A DNA stretch of 64,000 nt, taken from Aquiflexum gelatinilyticum (GTDB lineage: Bacteria > Bacteroidota > Bacteroidia > Cytophagales > Cyclobacteriaceae). Below are positions 57,073 through 64,000 of the stretch, in pieces. The notes under the pieces are model-generated. The model saw only the letters and a list, made by a program, of their open reading frames with translations, ran no database searches and was not told the DNA's origin. Within the stretch, counting starts at the first letter, position 1; every line of letters begins with the position of its first letter. Location of the stretch: positions 106,025 to 170,024 of the forward strand of contig NZ_JANSUY010000011.1 of assembly GCF_024741135.1 (NCBI RefSeq), in the 5' to 3' direction. The position numbers and the translations under genes were made by a program.

Positions 57073-58353
57073 TTACAACCCCGTCGCCCTAGTATTCTCC
57101 CCCCTTTTTTGGATCAGCTGCTTTCGGATTTCATGTTGTCTGTAAATGGAAATGGGTTCCAAAGCCCCGCCTGACTGCAGCCGGGCTTCTTTCAATAATG
57201 GCCTCACATCTGTCAAAAAAGCTTTTTGTAGGATTTCCTGCGCCATCACCACATCGCCGTTAAGTTGGTACATGGTAAGTTTAACCCGATCCACCAATAA
57301 GGATTTGGCATAAGCGATCTTAATTGCTACCAAAGCCTGCATCAGGTCCTCCAAAGGATCTTTGGTATTATGACTCGCATCGATCATCCAAGAGATACTT
57401 TCCCAAGATTGACAACCGTCTTCTGTGCCTGCCACAAGTTCAAGGAAAATCAGAAACAACTGATAAGGTTTGATACTACCTGTCGTCAGGTCATCATCTC
57501 CAAACTTAGAATCGTTGAAATGGAATCCTGCCAACTGATTTTGCCCCAATAAAATCCCCACAATCTGCTCGATATTGGTATTGGGAAGGTGGTGTCCAAG
57601 ATCGACAAGGACTTTGGCCCGGTCTCCCAATTGCCTGCACAGCAAATGCGAGGTACCCCAATCCGGAATCACAGTACTGTAAAAATTCGGTTCGTAAGGT
57701 TTGTACTCCAACAGCAGTTTCCAGTCTTCAGGCATTGAAGCATAGATTTTTTGAAGGGATTCAAAGGTATTGTCCAAAGCCCTACGGAAACTTTGCTGAC
57801 CTGGAAAGTTGCTCCCATCGGCCAACCAAACCGTCAGTCCTTTGCTACCCAACTTTTCCCCAACTTCAATCACTTGTTTATTGTGGGCAACTGCCTGTTC
57901 TCTGACCTTTGGGTCATTGTGACTTAGCGAACCAAATTTATAGCTTTTCTCCTGCCCATAATCCTGAAAGGTATTTGAATTGACGGCATCAAATCCGATG
58001 TTGTGACATTTGGCAAGCTGCATGATTGCCTCATAATCCGATGGGATGTCCCAAGGAATATGCAGAGAAACAGCATCTGTGCTTTTGGTGAGTTTAGCCA
58101 AAAGGCCGATGTCTTCAATTTTTTCTTCCAAAGACCTCGGCTCTCCCCCGATTCCAAATCTCCCGAATCTTGTTCCTCCTGCACCCAATGCCCAACTTGG
58201 TACAGCGATCTGAAAACTGCGGATTTTCGAAAGTATTTTCTCTACAGAAATCCCTCCATCCTCCAATTGCGAAGCCAAAGTAGCAAAGAACTTCTGATGA
58301 AGGGCTACATATCTGGAATTAGATTCCTGTATATTTTCAGTTGTCAGCTGCAT
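57073..58353 (-). CDS. rhaI: L-rhamnose isomerase (RhaI type)
   Basis: A 426-residue TIM-barrel enzyme of the Pseudomonas/Gram-positive RhaI type, converting L-rhamnose to L-rhamnulose. Metal and substrate motifs: SLHIPWD, WLADGSNFPGQ, LLEYKPYEPNF, DLGHHLPNTNIEQ, FHFNDSKFGDDDLTTGS and SWMIDASHNTKDP. The start at 58353 is chosen because the frame upstream overlaps the small membrane protein gene. It overlaps that gene by 17 bp. Its 3' 162 bp recur as a remnant at 54648. Confidence 0.9.
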   Translation of the reverse strand: MQLTTENIQESNSRYVALHQKFFATLASQLEDGGISVEKILSKIRSFQIAVPSWALGAGGTRFGRFGIGGEPRSLEEKIEDIGLLAKLTKSTDAVSLHIPWDIPSDYEAIMQLAKCHNIGFDAVNSNTFQDYGQEKSYKFGSLSHNDPKVREQAVAHNKQVIEVGEKLGSKGLTVWLADGSNFPGQQSFRRALDNTFESLQKIYASMPEDWKLLLEYKPYEPNFYSTVIPDWGTSHLLCRQLGDRAKVLVDLGHHLPNTNIEQIVGILLGQNQLAGFHFNDSKFGDDDLTTGSIKPYQLFLIFLELVAGTEDGCQSWESISWMIDASHNTKDPLEDLMQALVAIKIAYAKSLLVDRVKLTMYQLNGDVVMAQEILQKAFLTDVRPLLKEARLQSGGALEPISIYRQHEIRKQLIQKRGENTRATGL

Positions 58354-58531
58354 TGTCTTTGTCCGTTTTTTTGTTGATCCAAAAAGGCGAAGTGCCAAAC
58401 CACAACACCATCCCAACCGCCATCAGGGTCGTATTGGTCTGCATGTCAATTTTACCCAAAAACACCAAAACGGATGGCACAATGGACATGGCCAAACCGA
58501 TGTAAGAAATGATGATCAATAGGATTTTCAT
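58337..58531 (-). CDS. 64-residue two-helix membrane protein of the rhamnose operon
   Basis: A small protein with two hydrophobic segments (MKILLIIISYIGLAMSIV and about 34-50) and a charged tail (NKKTDKDNAADN). It overlaps the permease stop by ATGA and the rhaI start by 17 bp, so it is translated with both. A strong Shine-Dalgarno sequence precedes it, unusual for this phylum. Probably an accessory subunit of the permease, inferred from context. The frame extends upstream to 58603, but that part lies inside the permease gene. Confidence 0.75.
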   Translation of the reverse strand: MKILLIIISYIGLAMSIVPSVLVFLGKIDMQTNTTLMAVGMVLWFGTSPFWINKKTDKDNAADN

Positions 58532-59928
58532 ACGAGCGCCTCCTTTCCTTTTGGGTATATTGTTTTGGATAAAATCAAAAATGTGAATACGGCGATAAAC
58601 CATCCGGGTAAACCAAGGAAGAAAATGTCGATTCCGAATCCGAGATTCAAACCCAGACAGACGGCCAAAGTAATCAGCCAGGTAAAGAAAGTGGCATATG
58701 AAAAGGAGATGTTCCGATTATACGCCATTTCCTGTGTAATCCCATACCTTGGAGAAAGGTAAAAATCCGCAAATATCACCGCTCCCATCGGCATCAGCAC
58801 AAGTCCATACAAGGCTACAAAGTCCAATAGCTTCATCACCAAAGCCGGAAAGCATGCCGCTATAGTTGTTACCGCACCGACCCAAGCGGTCACTTTCCAG
58901 GTTTTCATTTTTGGGAAAACACCCTGCAAAGCCAGTCCTGCACGGTAGATCGTAGGATTGGCTGTTGACCACCCGGCGACTACCACACAAACAGCACCCG
59001 CCACGCCTGCGGCACCATAAGCTATCGGTCCAGGTGCAAATTCAGTAGAGAAATTGCTGCTTTGAAGAAATGCTGCATATAGAATTCCAGAAGAAATCCA
59101 TGCAATGAAATGCCCGATAAACATCCCTGAAAATGAAAGGAATCCATATTTCCAGGATTTGGCATAGCGGAGAATCGTCAGGTCAGACATTCCGATGTGC
59201 ATTGCCATATTGCAAAACCAGGCAAAGAACAGCACATGCCAAAAGGAAAACTTGCTCACTCCCTCCAAAGGAATACCCGTCCAGATCACTTTATTGGCAA
59301 CAGCCCAAAAATCCGAAAATCGCGTAACTCCAAGTTCCGGCAAAATTGCCAAAGCCGCTGCCATAAATATCAAAATCATCCAAGGAGCCGCCACATTCGC
59401 AAATCTTGCGACTTGGTTATACCCTTTGATCGCTACCAAAGTGGTCAAAAAACCGATCAGCAAAACCACCAAAACCCAACCCACTGAGGTGGGAAGCCAG
59501 GTTGTGAGCGTTGGCATGGTCAGGTTAAATGGAATGCCGACGGCAGTCGCTGACACCGCGATCATCGAACCCGCCAAAAAGCAAAACATCAGCGCATTGA
59601 CTACATTGTAGATCGATACCATCTTGTACCCACAGATCCGCTCCAATTGGTAATACAGCGTCATCCTTTTGGAAGTCGCTATCGGCGCCGTCATCAGTCC
59701 CCAACTCAATACTGCCAAAATATTTCCCAAAATCAATCCTGCAAAAAAATCAAAAGCACCGACACCGTGCGCAACAAAGAGCGGCCCAATGACAAATTCT
59801 GTTCCGGCAGTATGTTCTCCTGCATACATTCCCAGGAAACTCCGCCAACCTTTCTGCGCGGCTGCGGGAACAGGTTCTCGCTCGTATTCATTGACTGCCG
59901 GGCCGGTATTTTGGGTTTGTGGGCTCAT
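58528..59928 (-). CDS. NCS1-like (purine-cytosine permease family) transporter, probable L-rhamnose permease
   Basis: A 466-residue integral membrane protein with about twelve helices and the NCS1 layout (GWRSFLGMYAGEHTAGTEFV near the N-terminus, FAWFCNMAMHIGMSDL in the middle). NCS1 carriers normally move nucleobases, vitamins or hydantoins with a cation. Its place as the first gene of a rhamnose operon, with no other sugar transporter in the locus, makes L-rhamnose uptake the simplest reading; this is inference. No RhaT-like gene is seen. Confidence 0.8.
   Translation of the reverse strand: MSPQTQNTGPAVNEYEREPVPAAAQKGWRSFLGMYAGEHTAGTEFVIGPLFVAHGVGAFDFFAGLILGNILAVLSWGLMTAPIATSKRMTLYYQLERICGYKMVSIYNVVNALMFCFLAGSMIAVSATAVGIPFNLTMPTLTTWLPTSVGWVLVVLLIGFLTTLVAIKGYNQVARFANVAAPWMILIFMAAALAILPELGVTRFSDFWAVANKVIWTGIPLEGVSKFSFWHVLFFAWFCNMAMHIGMSDLTILRYAKSWKYGFLSFSGMFIGHFIAWISSGILYAAFLQSSNFSTEFAPGPIAYGAAGVAGAVCVVVAGWSTANPTIYRAGLALQGVFPKMKTWKVTAWVGAVTTIAACFPALVMKLLDFVALYGLVLMPMGAVIFADFYLSPRYGITQEMAYNRNISFSYATFFTWLITLAVCLGLNLGFGIDIFFLGLPGWFIAVFTFLILSKTIYPKGKEALV
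58539..58546 (-). promoter_or_regulatory. unusually strong ribosome binding site
   Basis: AAAGGAGG on the minus strand, seven bases before the ATG at 58531. Most genes here lack such a site, so it decides the start of the 64-residue protein. Confidence 0.75.
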
Positions 59929-60141
59929 AAGATCGGGTTAATCAGGTAAAGAAAAGAATAAAAATCCTGCTGCTATCCTGCACTGTCCGCACCAAACAAA
60001 AATGCAAAATTTTGAATAATTTGGGTTTAAATTGCCTCCTTTTCTTGCCATCTTGTAAACTAATTAGTGTAAATCCTCAAACCCACAATAACCTGTTGGA
60101 TACGTTTTCCATGGGTTAGAATTATCCCTGACGGAAACTTT
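59929..60141. promoter_or_regulatory. divergent control region of the rhamnose genes
   Basis: The 213-bp gap between the permease operon and the kinase gene. A 10-bp palindrome ACTAATTAGT at 60059-60068 sits within GTAAACTAATTAGTGTAAA and is a possible operator for both promoters. No regulator gene lies in the window. Confidence 0.4.
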
Positions 60142-61500
60142 ATGGAAGCCTATCTGATTTTTGATATCGGGAAAACCAACAAAAAAGCGATCCTCTACAA
60201 CCCGGACTTTGATATCCTCGAAGAGTCGAGCATGCATGTGGCAGAGATCCAAGACGATGACGGTTTTCCCTGCGATGACCTGATGAAGGTCAGTGATTGG
60301 GTTTTGGAGGTGACAGAAAATTTTCTAAAGGATCCAAGGTACAAGGTCATCGGAATCAACTTTTCCGCCTATGGCGCCAGTTTGGTACATGTGGATGAAG
60401 CAGGAAAAGTCTGTACACCATTTTACAATTACCTGAAACCTGTTCCGGAATCCCTTTGGGAAAAGTTCTTGGCGGAAGAAGAAAATCTCCTCCAAAAAAC
60501 CGCAAGCCCGGCCTTGAAGATGCTCAACAGCGGATTCCAGCTGTATTGGCTGAAGCATGAAAAACCGGAACTTTTCAAAAATATCCGTTACAGCTTCCAC
60601 CTCCCACAATACTTTTCTTTTCTTTTGACAGGAGAAAAATGGAATGACTATACCGGCGTAGGTTGCCATACCTGTTTTTGGAATTTTGAAGAAAAGGATT
60701 TTGCCCATTGGGTAAAGAAAACATGGATTGAAAAAATCCTTCCTCCATTTCCCACAGAAACCGGAGTTGACAAAAATCTCTTTGGCCAAAATGTAAAAAT
60801 AGGTTTTGGGATGCATGACAGTTCGGCGGCTTTGCTTCCGTACATCCGCTTGATAGACCGGCCTTTTATCCTAATTTCTACGGGAACATGGAGCATTTCC
60901 CTGAATCCATTTGATCAGGAAACATTGACTGCCGAAGAATTGGAAAGCGACTGTCTGAGTTTCTTGCAGCCTGACGGAAGGAAAGTGAAAGGAGCGCGGA
61001 TTTTCCTTGGAAAGGAATACGAAATGCAAATCAACAGGATAGCTTCCCATTTTGGGGATACTGTCGAAAAGCTACAAAAACTGGAGTTCTCCCAAAAACA
61101 GATCAGATCCCTTTTCGCAGCAAACAAAAAAGATGTGTTCAGTCCCATCAGCTTCCAAGGTTCCGGACCAAAAGTCAAATGGGAAGGAATTGAAAATCCT
61201 TTGGATGATTTTACAAATGCTGAAGAAGCCTGCCTGCAACTGATGCTCGATCTGGCCAAATGGCAGCAATGCAGCACGGACCTGGTTTTGGGAAAAAGCA
61301 ACGTCACGGATATCATCCTCACGGGTGGATTTACCAAGAACAAAACCTTTTTGGCTTTCCTTCAACTCCTTTATCCAAACAAAAAAATATACCTCAGCAA
61401 TCAGCCAAGAGCATCCGCATTGGGGGCTTTGCTCGCTCTGGACCAAAGCAAATTGAAACAGGACATTCTCCGGATCAAGGAATTTGAAACCGGCTTTTAG
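60142..61500 (+). CDS. rhaB: FGGY-family carbohydrate kinase, probable rhamnulokinase
   Basis: A 452-residue cytoplasmic kinase with the ASKHA fold: phosphate loop IFDIGKTNKK at the N-terminus, FGMHDSSAAL, ISTGTWSISLNPF (second phosphate motif) and GGFTKNKTF (adenosine motif). It is predicted to phosphorylate L-rhamnulose to rhamnulose 1-phosphate, supported by its place between rhaI and the aldolase. It is diverged from the enterobacterial RhaB, so the name rests partly on context. Confidence 0.8.
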   Translation: MEAYLIFDIGKTNKKAILYNPDFDILEESSMHVAEIQDDDGFPCDDLMKVSDWVLEVTENFLKDPRYKVIGINFSAYGASLVHVDEAGKVCTPFYNYLKPVPESLWEKFLAEEENLLQKTASPALKMLNSGFQLYWLKHEKPELFKNIRYSFHLPQYFSFLLTGEKWNDYTGVGCHTCFWNFEEKDFAHWVKKTWIEKILPPFPTETGVDKNLFGQNVKIGFGMHDSSAALLPYIRLIDRPFILISTGTWSISLNPFDQETLTAEELESDCLSFLQPDGRKVKGARIFLGKEYEMQINRIASHFGDTVEKLQKLEFSQKQIRSLFAANKKDVFSPISFQGSGPKVKWEGIENPLDDFTNAEEACLQLMLDLAKWQQCSTDLVLGKSNVTDIILTGGFTKNKTFLAFLQLLYPNKKIYLSNQPRASALGALLALDQSKLKQDILRIKEFETGF

Positions 61501-61597
61501 CCCCATTCTTCCTACCTTAGAGACAAATTCCAAGATAGTACAGGACACATTAACAGCACCAAACCATCAATTTTAACCTATCAAAATTGAAACAAAA

Positions 61598-63718
61598 ATG
61601 GGAAACAACAGCAAGAAATTTGAGCACGTCAGCTACCTCTGGGATGATGCCAAAGCCGACCAACTAAAGCACGATGAAGTGGCCATGCTCATCTACAGAT
61701 CCAATATTTTGGGCGCTGACCTGAGAATCACCAACTATGGCGGCGGAAATACAAGTTGCAAAACCATTGAAAAAGACCCACTGACCGGCAATGACGTCCC
61801 TGTGATGTGGGTGAAAGGTTCCGGTGGAGATATCGGGACTTTAACCAAAAGCGGCTTGGCCGGCCTTTACCTCGACAGATTGCATTCCCTGAAAAAAATA
61901 TACCGAGGCCTGGAATTCGAGGATGAAATGGTGGAGCTTTTCAACCACTGCATCTACGACCTGAATTCCAAAGCGCCTTCCATTGATACGCCATTGCATT
62001 CCTTTTTGCCTTATACCCATATTGACCATTTGCATCCGGATGCGCTGATCGCCATCGCAGCCGCGAAGGATGGTGAACAAATCATTCAGGACTTATTTGG
62101 CGGGAGCATCGCTTGGGTTCCCTGGCAAAGACCGGGTTTTGACCTTGGCTTGAAACTCGAAGAAGCCATCACCAAAAATCCAAACCTCCGGGGAATTGTC
62201 CTCGGTCAGCATGGACTTTTTACCTGGGGTGAAACAAGCTACGAATCCTATATCAACAGCCTTGAAGTCATCGAAACCTGCAGCCAATACCTCCACGCAA
62301 ATTATGGAAAGGACAGGCCGGTTTTTGGTGGAACCAAGACCACAACTGCCTTGGACGAAACCCAAAGACGGGATCAGGCTGCCAAACTTGCTCCTACGCT
62401 CCGTGGTCTCTGTTCTTCGGAAGGCTTGATGGTCGGACATTTTACCGATGCCCCTGTTGTGATGGAATTTATCAACAGCGAAGATGTCGAACCGCTTGCG
62501 GCGATGGGTACAAGTTGCCCGGATCATTTTCTCCGAACCAAAATCTGCCCTTTGGTTTTGAATTTGGCACCGGAGGAAGATCTGACTGACAAAAGCCTGC
62601 TTGAAAAACTGAACAGCCAATTTGAAGGTTATAGGGCAAATTATGCCAAATACTACCATGACCACAAGCATCCAAACAGTCCTGAGATACGGGATGCCAA
62701 TCCTGTAGTCATCATTTGGCCGGGGATCGGGATGTTTACTTTTGCCAAAAACAAGCAGACAGCACGTGTCGCGGCGGAGTTTTATATCAATGCCATCAAC
62801 GTCATGAAAGGTGCCGAGGCGATATCGACTTATGTTTCGCTGCCTTTGCAAGAAGCGTTCAACATTGAGTATTGGTTGCTCGAGGAAGCCAAACTCCAAA
62901 GGATGCCTGCTGAAAAACCACTGTCAAGAAAAGTGGCTTTGGTCACCGGAAGTGCAGGAGGTATCGGGAAAGCCATCGCCGAAAAATATGCGAAAGAAGG
63001 TGCCTGTGTCGTTTTGACTGACATTGACAATACCAAACTCGCTGTTTCAGTGGCTGAGTTTGAGAAGAAATTTACCAAAGACAATGTCATCGGTGTCTAC
63101 CTTGATGTGACCAAACCCGATACTTTGAAAGCATGTATCCGCGAAATCTGCCTCAACTATGGCGGTTTGGATATTGTGGTAAACAATGCAGGCATCAGCA
63201 TCAGCCGTTCGTTGGAAGAGCATTCCTTGGAGGAGTGGGACAGGTTGTACGACATCTTGGTCAAAGGCCAATTTATCGTCTCCCAAATGGCCTTTGATGT
63301 GCTGAAAAAACAAAACAAAGGCGGAGATATCATCAACATTGTCAGCAAAAACGGGTTGGTGGCCGGTCCAAAAAACGCAGGCTATGGTTCTGCCAAAGCC
63401 GCCCAACTCCACCTCACCAGATTGATGGCAGCCGAATTGGGTGATTACAAAATCCGCGTCAACTCCATCAATCCCGATGCGGTGATTGAAAATTCGTCGA
63501 TTTGGCAGAGTGGATGGGCAGAAGACAGGTCAAAAGCCTATGGCGTACCTTTGGAAGATTTACCAAAATTCTACGCAAGCAGGACACTTTTGAAGGAAGA
63601 AGTGAGGACAGAGGATATCGCCATGGCGGCTTTTGTCTTTGTGAGTGGCATGCTGAACAAAACCACCGGAAATATGCTGAATGTGGATGGAGGATTCGCA
63701 GCTTCTTTCCCACGATAA
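61598..63718 (+). CDS. bifunctional rhamnulose-1-phosphate aldolase / lactaldehyde dehydrogenase (aldolase-SDR fusion)
   Basis: A 706-residue fusion. Residues about 20-430 are a class II aldolase/adducin domain with the zinc histidines in HIDHLHPDA and GQHGLFTWG. Residues about 440-706 are a short-chain dehydrogenase: TGSAGGIGKAIA nucleotide motif, VNNAGIS and the YGSAK active site. It splits rhamnulose 1-phosphate into dihydroxyacetone phosphate and L-lactaldehyde and then converts the aldehyde with NAD(P). The gene follows the kinase by 97 bp on the same strand. Confidence 0.9.
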   Translation: MGNNSKKFEHVSYLWDDAKADQLKHDEVAMLIYRSNILGADLRITNYGGGNTSCKTIEKDPLTGNDVPVMWVKGSGGDIGTLTKSGLAGLYLDRLHSLKKIYRGLEFEDEMVELFNHCIYDLNSKAPSIDTPLHSFLPYTHIDHLHPDALIAIAAAKDGEQIIQDLFGGSIAWVPWQRPGFDLGLKLEEAITKNPNLRGIVLGQHGLFTWGETSYESYINSLEVIETCSQYLHANYGKDRPVFGGTKTTTALDETQRRDQAAKLAPTLRGLCSSEGLMVGHFTDAPVVMEFINSEDVEPLAAMGTSCPDHFLRTKICPLVLNLAPEEDLTDKSLLEKLNSQFEGYRANYAKYYHDHKHPNSPEIRDANPVVIIWPGIGMFTFAKNKQTARVAAEFYINAINVMKGAEAISTYVSLPLQEAFNIEYWLLEEAKLQRMPAEKPLSRKVALVTGSAGGIGKAIAEKYAKEGACVVLTDIDNTKLAVSVAEFEKKFTKDNVIGVYLDVTKPDTLKACIREICLNYGGLDIVVNNAGISISRSLEEHSLEEWDRLYDILVKGQFIVSQMAFDVLKKQNKGGDIINIVSKNGLVAGPKNAGYGSAKAAQLHLTRLMAAELGDYKIRVNSINPDAVIENSSIWQSGWAEDRSKAYGVPLEDLPKFYASRTLLKEEVRTEDIAMAAFVFVSGMLNKTTGNMLNVDGGFAASFPR

Positions 63719-63817
63719 TAGGATTTAATTTATTTTGGGTATCCAATTGAATGGAGTTTCTAAAATTAACTTTAGAGATGTTCTTAAGGCTTCGGGAATC
63801 GGGTATTCATTTTGACA

Positions 63818-63847
63818 GCTACTTTTTTTCTTGACAAAAAAAGTAGC
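63818..63847. repeat. hairpin element and possible terminator downstream of the rhamnose aldolase gene
   Basis: GCTACTTTTTTT pairs with AAAAAAAGTAGC around a six-base loop. I know similar hairpins from many Bacteroidota intergenic regions. It may terminate the kinase-aldolase transcript, but it lies 100 bp from the stop codon. Confidence 0.6.
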
Positions 63848-63859
63848 CAAAAAAGTCAA

Positions 63860-63911
63860 GACGGCGGAATCCTATCCACGCACAAGGCCTGGGCCGGCCC
63901 GGTCCGCCGTC
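63860..63911. repeat. GC-rich inverted repeat
   Basis: GACGGCGGA (63860-63868) pairs with TCCGCCGTC (63903-63911); the loop holds the self-complementary GGCCTGGGCCGGCCC stretch. It is much richer in GC than its surroundings and is probably part of the same dispersed element as the hairpin at 63818. Confidence 0.6.
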
Positions 63912-63972
63912 ATTCCTTCCCGCCTCGAACAAATGAATTTCAGTTTAGGGTAGGGATTCGGTATCTACGGTA

Positions 63973-64000
63973 CTTCCGTCTTCCGTCTTCCGGCCTGTCT
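63973..64000. repeat. 7-bp tandem repeat at the window edge
   Basis: Heptads CTTCCGT, CTTCCGT, CTTCCGG, CCTGTCT, continuing to the last base of the window. Confidence 0.6.

Noticed and set aside
62093..62899. 268-residue ORF antisense to the aldolase-dehydrogenase gene
   Set aside because: The sense strand encodes clear catalytic motifs over the same stretch.
1..64000. rRNA, tRNA, transposase or integrase genes
   Set aside because: None of the ORFs showed transposase or recombinase motifs, and no tRNA cloverleaf or rRNA stretch was recognised by eye. A covariance-model search would be needed to exclude small RNAs.

Overview
The window looks like chromosomal DNA of a Bacteroidota bacterium of the order Cytophagales, probably family Cyclobacteriaceae (Algoriphagus-like). 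This is inferred from gene content: a SusC-like receptor, a DUF6090 protein, Bacteroidota-type lipoproteins, tricorn-like and S9 peptidases, and starts that mostly lack a Shine-Dalgarno sequence. No rRNA, tRNA, CRISPR array, transposase or integrase was recognised. Nearly all of it is metabolic and envelope genes in short operons.

Layout. 1-12 kb: secreted hydrolases and peptidases (acetyl-xylan-esterase-like protein, S9 peptidase, tricorn-like S41 protease, alpha/beta esterase, DUF1593 nucleoside-hydrolase-like protein) plus two unidentified genes. 12-22 kb: a small outer-membrane protein coupled to an M43 metalloprotease lipoprotein, a DUF6090 protein, ThuA, an orphan SusC-like receptor, a sugar epimerase and a sulfatase. 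22-25 kb: small secreted proteins, an alpha/beta hydrolase flanked by inverted heptad repeats, and a TIM-barrel isomerase. 25.5-36.6 kb: a planctomycete-like set of cytochrome-c-linked PVC-type dehydrogenases, a DUF2231/PSD1/DUF1549/DUF1553 protein, a Tat-exported DUF1501 protein and a DUF1080 protein, which fits periplasmic oxidation of sugars or glycosides. 37.8-42.8 kb: a run of sugar-processing genes (DUF4432, cupin isomerase, TIM barrel, Gfo/Idh/MocA). 43.6-46.6 kb: a phosphopantetheinyl transferase and a DPP-IV-like peptidase. 46.85-53.6 kb: a complete eboABCDEF cluster. 53.7-57.0 kb: an AT-rich accessory island with two unknown genes and a DUF1016 (YhcG-type) nuclease. 57.1-63.7 kb: an L-rhamnose locus with an NCS1-like permease, a 64-residue membrane protein and rhaI on one strand, and a kinase and a fused aldolase-dehydrogenase on the other.

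The most unusual signal is that two unrelated genes each have a diverged echo of their own 3' end lying downstream, with accessory DNA in between. The rhaI 3' end (57073-57234) recurs at 54648-54809, about 83% identical over 162 colinear bases by hand alignment. The S9 peptidase 3' end recurs at 4905-4955. The same topology twice suggests insertion of accessory genes at the 3' ends of protein genes, with replacement of the gene end by a homologous one. Other points of interest are two 22-bp palindromic repeats inside the DUF1016 nuclease gene, three 32-bp-period direct repeats upstream of ebo, and at least eleven intergenic tracts of degenerate 7-bp repeats with different consensus sequences.
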